From positions 10,788,001 through 10,852,000 of the forward strand of contig NC_046679.1 in NCBI RefSeq assembly GCF_009870125.1: a stretch of DNA of 64,000 nt. Direction: 5' to 3'. The notes below the pieces were generated by a model that worked only from the letters and a program-made list of their open reading frames with translations, did not search any database and had not been told where the DNA came from. This document shows, in pieces, positions 26,901 to 37,359 of this stretch. Position numbers and translations under genes: made by a program. Positions within the stretch are counted from its first letter, which is position 1. Each line of letters opens with the position of its first letter. The DNA is from Drosophila pseudoobscura. Taxonomy: Eukaryota; Arthropoda; Insecta; Diptera; Drosophilidae.

Positions 26901-29111
26901 TGACAGCTATTATGCCATATAATTTAGGTATGCTCTTTCGGACTTTACCCGATATTGTTTGTTTTTTCGCTACAATGGCAATAAAATAATATAGGGGGTA
27001 GGCTTATTGTTCAGAAGAAAGGGGGAAAAAAACATCAACAACTGTGACAGATTTTGTAAATAGATCGATTGACCCCAAAGGGCATTTGCATAAAGCGCTG
27101 TCCGGTCTCCGGACGCCGGAGTTCCCTCCCGGAGCTGGGTCGGTTTTTATTTATTTATTGATACGACAACGTTGTCCGACCGCTATTATCGGCTGACTTT
27201 GTGGGGGACTGGAGGGAGAGGTCTGGTCTCTGCGCTCCGCCGTCTTTTTGAATCTTATCCATTTTTATGTCGCCGCTGCGTGCATCTTTTATGTGCGTGT
27301 GGCGCCCGAGACCTTGAAATTGTGGCTGGTTTGTTTTATTAGGTTTACATTTGTTTAGTTTGCATATGACATTGCCACCAGCGACATGGAGAGTGGCAGA
27401 GCAGCCACAGAGCAGCAGAGAATCCGGCCATTGGTCGATCAGCAACAGTTGGATCCGATTCGAGTCGATTGGACCGGGTTGGGTTGGGTTTCGGTGGGGC
27501 CCACATACAAAGACAAGACAAATTGTTTTTGACTTCGACTGTGAATCTTGATTAGATTCCGATGAGCACGCTCCAACTCCGCTGCGATGGGAGACCTAGA
27601 AAGATATAGAACGAAAGATGCGCTGTGACCTCATGGATGACTCGGCATAGACCATAGGCCTGCTCCATGACCCCCATCTTCGGGTTACTCATAGCTATAG
27701 TTATCCATGATATCAATCATTTGATCTTAGTCATAAGCCCGACTGGCAGTCACAGATTTCGCTATTGATTTGCAAATCTATGCGTCTATCTTAAATATGG
27801 ATCTTGGGTATTTCTCTGCCGAAACTCTTTAATTATGCAAATCGAATCAGTTTTCAGCACAATGTTGTTGCTATTTCGCTCCTTCTACACCCGAAATTTT
27901 TGTGTATCAATACGCAAAAGCAATAATTTTTATGATATCAATAAACCATGATGAAAAACGTGATAATCGCTGATCAGATTAAATGGTCGCCTGGCGCCAG
28001 CTGATTACCGCCGGATGGCTATGGCTCTAGGCGATGCTGGTCAACAGTAAAAAACCTCAAGGTCGCAACGGTTGTTAACTTTATGGCTTCTATTTGGCCG
28101 AGCAGAGCACCGTGTTTTTGCTACAGGTTAAATGGATGAGATGACGGCACGGACGGGTGGACAGATCGATGGATTGATGGATGAATGAACGGATGGGCAA
28201 AAAAGGCTGGCGAAAATTGATTTCAGCCATTGTTTCCCCTCTCCCTCCCCCCACCAGCAGCCTGCATTCCAACCAATGTAACTTGATAAGCTTTGTTTGG
28301 CTATCGGAAAGACCATACAGCGAAAGAAGAGCCAGTTCCAAATACTGAATACCGAATATCAAATACCAAATGCCGAATACCAAACCGTCGACGTCGACGG
28401 ACGCAATAATCGTTTGGGAATTCCCAGCTAGAAATATGTGGTTGAACAAACTAAAAAGTGTAGAAAAACCGAGCCGGTCGTCTCGTACAACTCGTTTTTT
28501 GATGCTCCGCCAAATGTTTTAGCATATAAAATATGAAGAAAAACATTTCTTTTATTGAAAGCATGACCATTTATAGTGGCTTTTGCTAAACAAGTTTGGT
28601 GCTCCGCGCGGCTCTGCTCTGCTCTCCTCTGCTGATGACCAGAGCCTGCCTGCCCTGATGCGATGCGATGCGGTGCTGGTCTATCGATTTACAATCTGAG
28701 CGACCGCCAAAGGTTGTCGTATTAATGCGACTCACTCTTGGGCTATGGTTAGGGCTAGTGCTGCTTGTAGTTGGCTCAGACACTGGAAAATTATCATAAT
28801 GGCGGCAGCAACATTTGCAAGAATAGGGTGACAAGATAGCACTGCGCTTTGTCCGCAGCGATGGCGCCATTGTTTTATCGCTTTGGCGTCTCTGTCGAAG
28901 GTGGACAGCCATTCGAGAGACAAAGGCAGCGGCAGAAGAAGCTACTGCAAAATGCTCCAAGCCCAAGCCGAGCGGAGCCGATCGGCAGCGGCTGAGGAAA
29001 CAGCAGCAACAGCAACAACGACATGGCCAGAGCCCAGAGCAGCCTCCGTGGCCACGGCAAAAGTCTGCATGAACTTGAGCGCAGTCTAGTGACACCGATC
29101 GGTGGTTTTCG

Positions 29112-29119
29112 TATAAATA
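29112..29119 (+). promoter_or_regulatory. TATA box of Twdl-1
   Basis: TATAAATA lies 67 nt before the ATG. An initiator-like TCAGAC sits about 30 nt downstream near 29144. Confidence 0.8.
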
Positions 29120-29186
29120 CTGGACCTTTCGGTGATGCAAACGTCAGACACAACTCAGTGGTCGAAGTCAAAGAACTAAATTCAAA

Positions 29187-30150
29187 ATGCGTGCATTCAT
29201 TGTAAGTATCCAGGACAGCCCCCAAAGGATATCCAAGGATTACACTGACGTTCTTTTCTCCATAGGTTATGTGCTTGGTGGCAGTCGCCTGCGCCGATAA
29301 GCTCGGCTACAACTACCAGCCCGTGGGACACTCCAACTCCGGCCTGTCCTTCGCTCCTGGTAGCGGAAGCATTGGCGGTGGCAGCATCGGCGGTGGCAGC
29401 ATCGGCGGTGGCAGCATCGGCGGCGGCAGCATTGGCGGTGGCAGCATTGGCGGCGGCAGCATTGGCGGCGGCAGCATTGGAGGTGGACTTGGAGGACTTG
29501 GAGGAATTGGAGGTGGTCTCGGAGGTGGCAGCATTGGTGGCGGATCCCTGGGCGGTGGCAGCATCGGTGGTGGCAGCCTCGGTGGTCTGGGCGGCCTTGG
29601 TGGCCAGTCCGGCGATTCTCTCAGCGCTCCCGTCTCCTACAACGCCCCTGCCCCAGCTGCCGAGCTTGAGAAGGAGTTCTTCACTTTCAGCGCCAACGAA
29701 CAGGACTTCGATGAGCCCCAAGCTTTGGAACGCGTCTCTAGCTCTTTGAACAAGGCTCTGCGCGTCGTCTTCATCAAGGGACCCGAGAACCGTGGTCTGG
29801 AGAACGCTGCCCTGGCCCTGGCCAAGCAGGCTGCCCAGCAGGAGACCGCCATCTATGTCCTGAACAAGCAGGCCGATATCGGAGATCTGGCCAACAAGCT
29901 GAATGCCATCCGCAGCAACAACAACAACAAGCCCGAGGTGCACTTCGTCAAGTACCGCACTCCCGAGGACGCTGCCAACGCCCAGCGCGCCATCCAGGGT
30001 CAGTACGATCAGCTCGGTGGATCTTCCCAGGCTCACAACGGTGGTGTTGCTCCCGTCCTGAACTTCGCCTCGGCGGGACCAGTTCGTCAGGCTACCGCCC
30101 AGAACCCCGACAACTCCTACCTGCCCAGCTCCGTCTTCCGTCGCGTCTAA
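29187..30150 (+). CDS. Twdl: Twdl-1, Tweedle cuticle protein with GGGSIG repeats
   Basis: Two exons: 29187-29201 (MRAFI) and 29266-30150, joined in phase 0 across a 64-nt intron with GTAAGT and CCATAG ends; product 299 aa. A signal peptide (1-15) is followed by DKLGYNYQPVGHS, a Gly/Ser/Ile repeat region (about 35-110) and the Tweedle (DUF243) core with KEFFTF (~141), FIKGPEN (~174), AIYVLNKQ (~200) and KPEVHFVKYRT (~227). Tweedle proteins are secreted by epidermis into chitin-based cuticle and affect body shape; chitin binding has been reported for a silkworm member. The C-terminus YLPSSVFRRV lacks the LRF ending of its paralogs. AATAAA is at 30235-30240. It is the only plus-strand gene left of the minus-strand block. 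Order suggests a TwdlM-like gene, unverified. Confidence 0.95.
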
Positions 30151-30886
30151 GTTGCTCGTTTGATTCTGAAATTCTGAATCGAAAACGCCAGCGATCTTTG
30201 ACTGATTTTAAATCCTAGTTATTGTTGACTAATGAATAAATAAATTCCAATTTTTACATTTAAAAACTAATGTTTTTTTAAATCATGTTTGGTGGTTCTC
30301 CGATTCTGATGGATCATTAGCAGCATTGCATTATTGCCAAAAGATTCCAATTGTAAGGAATCAAATGCTATCCGTAAGAGCTTTATAGCATTCATTCAAA
30401 CCAAATTATCGAAAAATAATATGGACCTTTTGTTTAAAGTAGTATGCCTATGAGAGGGAGAACTAAAATATAAAATATTTAAATTAAATAAATTTCCTAC
30501 AAATTGAATATGTTATATTATTTTAAAATGTTTTATATTTCGATTAAATATGGGTCGTAATAAAAACACTTTTGAATACACCTATGCTTAAATCAATGTG
30601 AATGCTATTTAATTTCACTTTTTTTTTTAATTAAAAAAAAAATATTTCATTTAAATATTGGTTGGTTTTTTGTTTCTATGACATTTTTTTCTGAGTGAAG
30701 ATATGACGGATGTGTGAAGTCTTTTCTAGGTTCCAGTCTTTTTACTGGTCGGGTCTTTGAAAGCCTTTAAAATATTGACTTTAGTCAAAAGTAGATACAA
30801 CACAATATAGTTTAAAATTAAAAACAAAACTCTATGATTTTTTATTCGAAAGTAACCTATAACAAATGGATCGACTAGAAAGCTTT
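30151..30886. other. Convergent intergenic gap, Twdl-1 / Twdl-2
   Basis: AT-rich DNA between two converging genes. It contains both poly(A) signals (AATAAA at 30235 on plus, and the minus-strand AATAAA at 30841-30846). No coding frame is seen. Confidence 0.7.
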
Positions 30887-31564
30887 TCAGTGGCGCAGGC
30901 GATTGATGATCGAGGCGGGAAGGTAGTCGCTGTTGGGCGCTTGAACCTGACCAACACGGACTGGAGCAGGAGCACGGGAGGCAAAGTTCAGGGCTTTGGC
31001 GACTCCTCCGTTGATGGACTGCGAGGATCCACCCAGGTTGTCGTACTGCGACTGGATGGCGCGCTGGGCGTTGGCAGCGTCCTCGGGAGTGCGGTACTTG
31101 ACGAAGTGCACCTCGGGCTTCTGGTTGGCGTTCTGGCGAACGGCATTGAACTTGTTGGCCAGCTCGTTGATGTCCGTTTGCTTGTTCAGGACATAGATGG
31201 CGGTCCTCTGCTCGGCAGCCTGCTTGGCCAAGGCGAGGACAGCGTTCTCGTAGCCGCGGTTCTCGGGTCCCTTGATGAAGATGACGCGCACGCTCTTCTT
31301 CAGAGAGGCGGCGATCTTTCTCTGGGCATCGGGATCCTCAAAGTCAGCCTCGTTGGCGTAGAAGCTGTAGAACTCCTTGGTCACTCCGGCCTGGGGAGCG
31401 GCATTATAGCTGACTGGGCCTCCTAGTCCCTTGCTGACTCCGACAATGCCACTGCCAATGCCGCCACCGATAGCTCCACCGCTGGTTCCCTGTCCGTAGT
31501 TGTAGCCGGACAAGCGTCCGGCACTGGCGGCCGCCACAAAGCATAAGATGATAAATGCACGCAT
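30887..31564 (-). CDS. Twdl: Twdl-2, short Tweedle cuticle protein (225 aa)
   Basis: Intronless, 225 aa. Signal peptide MRAFIILCFVAAASA, then a short Gly-rich stretch (about 27-50) in place of the long repeats of its neighbours. The Tweedle core has KEFYSF (~63), VIFIKGPEN (~94), TAIYVLNKQ (~121) and KPEVHFVKYRT (~149), ending YLPASIINRLRH. The core differs from Twdl-1 by AEQR for AQQE and by NANQ for NNNN, features partly shared with Twdl-5. Start fixed by the signal peptide and the TATA box 65 nt upstream. Secreted cuticle matrix role by family. By length and order possibly a TwdlP-like gene (recollection, not tested). Confidence 0.95.
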   Translation of the reverse strand: MRAFIILCFVAAASAGRLSGYNYGQGTSGGAIGGGIGSGIVGVSKGLGGPVSYNAAPQAGVTKEFYSFYANEADFEDPDAQRKIAASLKKSVRVIFIKGPENRGYENAVLALAKQAAEQRTAIYVLNKQTDINELANKFNAVRQNANQKPEVHFVKYRTPEDAANAQRAIQSQYDNLGGSSQSINGGVAKALNFASRAPAPVRVGQVQAPNSDYLPASIINRLRH

Positions 31565-31629
31565 TCTGATGTTGTCCTATCGCTGCCGAACTGTTCTAAT
31601 AGAATGCGGGATGTATCTTTATTAACTAG

Positions 31630-31637
31630 CTTTTATA
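31630..31637 (-). promoter_or_regulatory. TATA box of Twdl-2
   Basis: TATAAAAG on the minus strand, 65 nt upstream of the ATG. Confidence 0.8.
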
Positions 31638-32851
31638 CCGCCAACGCGAAGACGGTTAAAATTAGACCAGAAAATCTGGTCGAATTGAGCCGTCTCATAG
31701 CGTCGCGTCGGAGCTGAGCAGCGTTCCCGTCGCTTCTGGCCCGCTGGACTGCTGGACCGCTGACGATCATCGATCTCCGAGCTCGACTCGTGAATGGCCA
31801 ATGGCCATCGGGTTTTCGGAATGCTGTTAATCTGCTAACATAATTTCGCTCTTAACACATTTAACACATTGTTTTGAGCAGAGGGCCAGCTTCAATCGCG
31901 CCGCCATTTGCCCGAATGCGGTTCCGAGTGCAGGTCCAATTCCGATTCCGATTTCGATTCCGAGTCCGTGTACGAGTCCAGTCCCCGAGCTGGTGCGATC
32001 GACGATCGTTTTCCGAGCGGTGATTGGATAGCCGTGATTCACCCATAATTGGCTTATAATTTATGCATAAGACAGAGATCGGCGCTCACGCAATATGTTT
32101 GAATATGTATACAGAACCGCTTATTTGTTAATGATTTCAACAAAAAAGTGATCGTCAGCTTAATAAAATTAATGATTAGATTTTTGTTTTTATGGCTAAT
32201 CAGGTTTCGATCGAGCATAAATCTTCTTTGTCTTCGTATGTGGGTTGCACTTGAGATTCCTTTCTAATTGTACCTGACACACGGCGGGGCCACACTCAAA
32301 AACCAGGTCACCTAACTGTTGTTGGCAGCTCGGAGACCTTGAGCTGTCACCAGCGGGGAATTAGTCAAGCCACTAACTGGGAGAACGAAATTAATGTTTC
32401 CCCGGCGCCTAGGTGGGCGGAGATCCGTGAGTAATCTTGTAGCTAATTTGTTCGGATCGACAGGAAAGGAATTTGTCAAAAGCGTTTAGCGGAAAGTGAA
32501 TCGTATACTTCTAACAAGAAACCTGTCTATATATGAACGTTTGAGTATATTCTAGTTCAAACTAATTCAATCTATTTATAGTTTGAATGGCATTGTCTAT
32601 ATTTGCCGCATCCGTTAGCAAACAAGATCACGAAGCTGACTTTATTGTATCATAAAATTCTGAGCAGATATCCGCCATAAAACGGCACTTAGCCAAACAT
32701 TAAAAGAACACCTTTGTCTGAATTTTCGGGGTCAAATATAAATCTCAAATTTATTCGGGTAATTATGCATTAGTCAACAATTTGTAACAAGAAGAGTCGG
32801 TAGTGAAGTTTCTTCAGTCGGTTCACACTTAAGCTATGTCCAGGAATCCAT
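31638..32851. other. Intergenic gap, Twdl-2 / Twdl-3
   Basis: About 1.2 kb between the Twdl-2 promoter and the end of Twdl-3. It contains a GATTCC/GATTTC hexamer stretch near 31938-31965 and the Twdl-3 minus-strand poly(A) signal (TTTATT on plus at 32750-32755). No coding frame is supported. Confidence 0.6.
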
Positions 32852-33815
32852 TTAGAAACGCAGACGACGGAAGACCGAAGTTGGCAGGTAGGAGTTGTCG
32901 GGGCTCTGGGCAGTAGCCTGACGCACTGGACCAGCGGAGGCGAAGTTCAGGGCTGGGGCAACACCACCATCGGTGGCCGAGGAGGTGCCACCGAGCTGAT
33001 CGTACTGCGACTGGATGGCGCGCTGGGCGTTGGCAGCGTCCTCGGGAGTGCGGTACTTGACGAAGTGCACCTCGGGCTTGTTGTTGTTGTTGCTGCGGAT
33101 GGCATTCAGCTTGTTGGCCAGATCTCCGATATCGGCCTGCTTGTTCAGGACATAGATGGCGGTCTCCTGCTGGGCAGCCTGCTTGGCCAGGGCCAGGGCA
33201 GCGTTCTCCAGACCACGGTTCTCGGGTCCCTTGATGAAGACCACACGGAGACCCTTGTTGACTGAACCGGCAACGCGCTCCAAAGCCTGGGGCTCATCGA
33301 AGTCCTGTTCGTTGGCGCTGAAAGTGAAGAACTCCTTCTCGAGCTCGGCAGTAGGGGCAGGGGCGTTGTAGGAGACGGGTGCGTTCAGAGAATCGCCAGA
33401 CAGACCACCGAGGCCGCCCAGACCAGAGTCGCCACCAATGAGGCCACCACCGAGGGATCCACCGCCGAGAGATCCTCCTCCGAGGGATCCTCCTCCAAGT
33501 CCTCCAAGTCCACCTCCGATGCTGCCACCTCCTAGACCACCTCCGAGCCCTTGAAGTCCACCTCCAATGCTGCCACCGCCGATGCTGCCACCTCCAATGC
33601 TGCCGCCGCCGATGCTGCCGCTGCCAGGAGCGAAAGACAGGCCGGAGTTGGAGTGTCCCACGGGCTGGTAGTTGTAGCCGAGCTTATCGGCGCAGGCGAC
33701 TGCCACCAAACACAAGACCTGTTGCACAGAGAATAAGAGAGGGGTTATCCATGGTCGGGAGTGGGGGCTATCCTGGAGATTTGGCGACTGTGGGACTTAC
33801 GATGAATGCGCGCAT
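32852..33815 (-). CDS. Twdl: Twdl-3, Tweedle cuticle protein with Gly-rich repeats
   Basis: Two exons on the minus strand: 33801-33815 (MRAFI) and 32852-33718, phase 0, 82-nt intron with GTAAGT donor and CAACAG acceptor; 293 aa. Signal peptide continues as VLCLVAVACA. A GGGSIG/GGGSLG/GLGGL repeat region spans roughly residues 35-105. The core has KEFFTF (~132), VVFIKGPEN (~163), AIYVLNKQ and KPEVHFVKYRT, and the end is YLPTSVFRRLRF. It is nearly identical to Twdl-4 over the whole length, differing mainly in Gly-rich repeat number, and the two promoters are also alike. They are recent tandem duplicates or have been homogenised. Order suggests a TwdlB or TwdlL-like gene. Confidence 0.95.
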
Positions 33816-33889
33816 CTTTCAGCTTCGTTTTTGGTTCTTTCAATTCGAGATATGAACTGCTTCTGTCTTTGGATGGGAGCGATCTTTAT

Positions 33890-33897
33890 TATTTATA
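33890..33897 (-). promoter_or_regulatory. TATA box of Twdl-3
   Basis: TATAAATA on the minus strand, 74 nt upstream of the ATG. The flanking bases (TTATTATTTATACAAATC on plus) also occur at the Twdl-4 promoter at the same distance. Confidence 0.8.
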
Positions 33898-35129
33898 CAA
33901 ATCCATCTTCGAGGCTGATAAAGACAAAGATACCGCCGCCGCGGCGTCGTCGCTGCACGGAGATCGCTTTGATGCCACTGTGTTTTGCCGCCTACAAAGG
34001 TTTTTGCCTCTTTGGTTTTATGGTCGCAATGGAATTTTTGTTGCGTTCGGATGGGCAGAGGCGCTGGAATGGCGCTGCGATCGGGCTGCGGCAGCTGGTG
34101 GCTTTGGGTTATTCAAATATTCGAGTTTTTATTCAATAATTTTACAAGAATTAATATTAAATTATAAAATTAATATGTCGCGAGCACATCGGAATGAGTT
34201 TATCATGCAGATGGGTCATAATTATGTATTATATAAAATAAATATCTCCCTCAAATTCTTCGGCAAGGCTATCGAGTCGTCTTATGTAGGACATCTGCAC
34301 TTGGTTTTTCCGATAGACCGACAACCGACAATCGTTTAGTTATCATAATCGATGTCGACACATCTTTATGGTTTTGATTTATGGGCATGACACAAGCTCC
34401 ATAATTAGGGGGTGCATCTAATGAGGTGTTTCAGACGCCGCCTCTCTGATTTATTTATTGAATCATCCAGCTATTTGTAGTACGAGATTTGCTTGAAATT
34501 TTAACGATAATGCTTTGGAATATTATGTTATTTTTTGGGATCATCGACCTCCAAGGACAATCGAAATCTAAAATATTGCAAGACGGAAGAACTCAAATAT
34601 ACTCTTTTCCTGATTATTCTTATACTCAAAAGCCATGAAGAGGAATTTATATAGAACATAGTCTATGGACATGAAACATGAACTCATTTTTTAATACATT
34701 TAGCTTCTCATAGAAAGCAACAGAACACAGTTTTAAGTGTAAATAAATCCCTAGAAATATATATTTTTGCTTTGTTAAAATCCCATCATTTTTATTGATA
34801 ATTTTTTAAGATAACTGTCGGTTATATTTTCCCATATTGGTTTGGGGCTGGAAATATGATTCTTTTGCGATAACAGAAACAGTCAGGAAATCTTCCAAAC
34901 ACTACCATACTGACACCATCTGAAACAGAGCCACTACTGGCATTTCTGCATCTGTCAATACCAACTTCTAGATTCTTTTAAATTGTACTATAGTTTATGT
35001 AAATTAATAAAGATTGTGTATATTTTGATTTCAATTTTATTTTATATTTATCAATAAGCTTCAACAATAATTTTTTAACAAAGACCAGAAATAGTTTCGA
35101 TTGCTCGAAACCATTCAGGAATGCGCTTT
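33898..35129. other. Intergenic gap, Twdl-3 / Twdl-4
   Basis: The part up to ~34 kb resembles the region upstream of Twdl-4 (TCTTCGAGGCTG and GCCGCCTACAAAG-like blocks), so it is probably duplicated promoter DNA. The rest is AT-rich, ending in the Twdl-4 minus-strand poly(A) signal around 35037-35042. Frames here are not coding. Confidence 0.6.
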
Positions 35130-36127
35130 TTAGAAACGCAGGCGACGGAAGACCGAAGATGGCAGGTAGGAGTTGTCGGGGCTCTGGGCAGTAGCCTGAC
35201 GCACTGGACCAGCGGAGGCGAAGTTCAGGGCTGGGGCAACACCACCATCGGTAGCCGAGGAGGTGCCACCGAGCTGATCGTACTGCGACTGAATGGCGCG
35301 CTGGGCGTTGGCAGCGTCCTCGGGAGTGCGGTACTTGACGAAGTGCACCTCGGGCTTGTTGTTGTTGTTGCTGCGGATGGCATTCAGCTTGTTGGCCAGA
35401 TCTCCGATATCGGCCTGCTTGTTCAGGACATAGATGGCGGTCTCCTGCTGGGCAGCCTGCTTGGCCAGTGCCAGGGCAGCGTTCTCCAGACCACGGTTCT
35501 CGGGTCCCTTGATGAAGACGACGCGCAGTCCCTTGTTGACTGAACCGGCAACGCGCTCCAAAGCCTGGGGCTCATCGAAGTCCTGTTCGTTGGCGCTGAA
35601 AGTGAAGAACTCCTTCTCGAGCTCGGCAGTAGGGGCAGGGGCGTTGTAGGAGACGGGTGCGTTCAGAGAATCGCCAGACAGACCACCGAGGCCGCCCAGA
35701 CCGGAGTCGCCAATGAGGCCACCGCCGAGGGATCCTCCTCCGAGAGATCCTCCTCCGAGGGATCCTCCTCCAAGTCCTCCAAGTCCACCTCCGATGCTGC
35801 CACCTCCTAGACCACCTCCGAGTCCTTGGAGTCCACCTCCGATGCTGCCGCCGCCGATGCTGCCACCGCCGATGCTGCCACCGCCGATGCTACCACCACC
35901 AATGCTGCCGCTGCCAGGAGCAAAGGAAAGTCCGGAGTTGGAGTGTCCGACGGGCTGGTAGTTGTAGCCCAGTTTGTCGGCGCAAGCGACTGCGATCAGG
36001 CACATAACCTATTGTACGAGTACGTGGGGGCGAGAGTAATCCATTAGTAGGGGCCGTTGCGCTGGAGCTGGAGCTGCAGCTGGCGCTGGCGCTGGTCCTG
36101 CCGGAAACTTACAATAAAGGCACGCAT
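35130..36127 (-). CDS. Twdl: Twdl-4, Tweedle cuticle protein, near-copy of Twdl-3
   Basis: Exons 36113-36127 (MRAFI) and 35130-36008 join in phase 0 over a 104-nt intron (GTAAGT donor, ACAATAG acceptor); 297 aa. Signal peptide VMCLIAVACA after MRAFI, then DKLGYNYQPVGHS, five GGGSIG units and further GGGSLG units (about 35-110), then the Tweedle blocks (KEFFTF ~137, FIKGPEN ~170, AIYVLNKQ, KPEVHFVKYRT) and YLPSSVFRRLRF. It differs from Twdl-3 by one more GGGSIG unit and a few substitutions. The intron is GC-rich with GGAGCT/GGCGCT hexamers, unlike the Twdl-3 intron. Secreted cuticle structural protein by family. Confidence 0.95.
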
Positions 36128-36201
36128 CTTGGATTCTGCTGCTTAGGTTCTCTTGGCTTGGAGCACGGTTGGCTTCTGACTGTCTCTGCGGTGGTGGTTA
36201 T

Positions 36202-36209
36202 TATTTATA
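36202..36209 (-). promoter_or_regulatory. TATA box of Twdl-4
   Basis: TATAAATA on the minus strand, 74 nt upstream of the ATG, in a sequence context shared with the Twdl-3 promoter. Confidence 0.8.
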
Positions 36210-36584
36210 CAAATCTGTCTTCGAGGCTGTCAGCGCAGCTTCTCGAAGACAAAGCGATGACGCCGCTAAATGTTTTTTCCGCCTACAAAGTAGGCAGCGC
36301 TCGGCCTTTGTGTGCGCTTGGGCCCAGCTCGGAGCAATTCAGCTTTGCATAAATGTTATTATAAGGAAAATCAATAAAAATAAAAAACATGAGCATAAAA
36401 ATGCAATAACCGCACACAATGCGGCCAGCAATGCTGAACATGGAATGCGACCGCCATATTACACAAGACATAGTCCCATCGACTGGAATTTGGGTTTACA
36501 TCGTTTTTTTCGTCTTTATTCGTTTAAAAATTGGTACAACTGGGGAAAATATACAACAACAATCAGTGCGGGCGGATACCCTCC
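36210..36584. other. Intergenic gap, Twdl-4 / Twdl-5
   Basis: Short gap holding Twdl-4 upstream DNA and the Twdl-5 poly(A) signal on the minus strand (TTTATT on plus at 36515-36520). No gene is seen. Confidence 0.65.
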
Positions 36585-37277
36585 TTAACGGACGCGCAGG
36601 CGACGCAGGATGTTGGCGGGCAGGTACGAGTTGCTCACGGCACCGGGCGGCGAGTAGTTGCCACCGGACTGACGGGAGGGACCCGCTGGGGCCTGGGAGG
36701 CGAAGTTGATGGCGTTGGCAATGCCTCCGTTGATGGACTGAGAGGATCCACCGAGGTTGTCATACTGGCTCTGGATGGCGCGCTGGGCGTTGGCAGCGTC
36801 CTCGGGAGTCCGGTACTTGACGAAGTGCACCTCGGGCTTGTTGTTGGCATTCTGGCGTACGGCATTCAGCTTGTTGGCCAGATCTCCGATGTCGGCCTGC
36901 TTGTTCAGGACATAGATGGCGGTCCTCTGCTCGGCAGCCTGCTTGGCCAGGGCCAGGGCAGCGTTCTCCAAGCCACGGTTCTCGGGTCCCTTGATGAAGA
37001 CCACACGGAGACCCTTGTTCACGGAGCCAGCAATCTTCTGGGCGGCAAGAGGATCCTCGAAATCGTTCTCATCAGCCTCGAAGGTGTAGTATTCCTTGTT
37101 CAGCTCGCTGGAGGGCGCGTAGTCGTTCCTCTGGTTGCTGGGTGCGGCATCGTAGCTGTCAGAGCCGCCGGAGTAGCTGGGAACATTTTCGGAGGCGGAG
37201 CCAGTGTACTGTCCTGCACCGTAGTTGTACTGGGCGCATGCGGCGCCAACCAGGCAGAGAGCGATGAGGAAACGCAT
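36585..37277 (-). CDS. Twdl: Twdl-5, short Tweedle cuticle protein (230 aa)
   Basis: Intronless, 230 aa, starting at MRFLIALCLVGAACA. A frame extending 60 codons upstream crosses the TATA box and is not used. After the signal peptide there is a Tyr/Ser/Gly-rich region (16-58) without Gly repeats and without the DKLGYNYQP motif; QYNYG is present instead. Core: KEYYTF (61), VVFIKGPEN (92), TAIYVLNKQ (119), KPEVHFVKYRT (147), with a C-terminal YLPANILRRLRVR. Its AEQR and QNAN residues are shared with Twdl-2, suggesting common descent or exchange, while the LENAALALAK stretch matches the long-repeat genes. Length and position resemble TwdlO, unverified. Confidence 0.95.
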   Translation of the reverse strand: MRFLIALCLVGAACAQYNYGAGQYTGSASENVPSYSGGSDSYDAAPSNQRNDYAPSSELNKEYYTFEADENDFEDPLAAQKIAGSVNKGLRVVFIKGPENRGLENAALALAKQAAEQRTAIYVLNKQADIGDLANKLNAVRQNANNKPEVHFVKYRTPEDAANAQRAIQSQYDNLGGSSQSINGGIANAINFASQAPAGPSRQSGGNYSPPGAVSNSYLPANILRRLRVR

Positions 37278-37351
37278 TGTCGATGATAGGTAGATTGAGG
37301 TGTAGTGAACAGGCAAAGGCCAAGACTGAATCCTGAGGCTGCGGCGCGCAC

Positions 37352-37359
37352 CTTTTATA
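37352..37359 (-). promoter_or_regulatory. TATA box of Twdl-5
   Basis: TATAAAAG on the minus strand, 74 nt before the chosen ATG. This supports that start over the longer upstream frame. Confidence 0.82.

Larger units (their letters stand above)
13091..29100. other. About 16 kb gene-free interval
   Basis: I see no gene here. Frames up to ~196 codons occur but lack splice partners, family motifs or protein-like composition; some are simple-repeat translations. The interval holds microsatellites near 14980-15025, 15202-15227, 18056-18103, 19240-19330, 19805-19825 and 20875-20902. A pair of ATTTGCATAT motifs flanking AAATTTAATAAATTT lies near 26490-26527. It probably contains regulatory DNA for the flanking genes and could contain a long non-coding RNA that is not visible from sequence alone. 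Confidence 0.55.

Noticed and set aside
28586-29140. 184-codon minus frame directly upstream of Twdl-1
   Set aside because: It overlaps the Twdl-1 promoter and has a Cys-run translation of a CAGCAA-type repeat; no supporting signals.
29197-30036. Long open frames antisense to Twdl cores (VHLGLVVVVAADGIQLVG-type products), also at 35121-35543, 36531-37286, 38698-39540, 41087-41536 and 43049-43801
   Set aside because: They recur only because the sense codons are strongly biased and the core DNA is duplicated. They have no signal, promoter or start context of their own.
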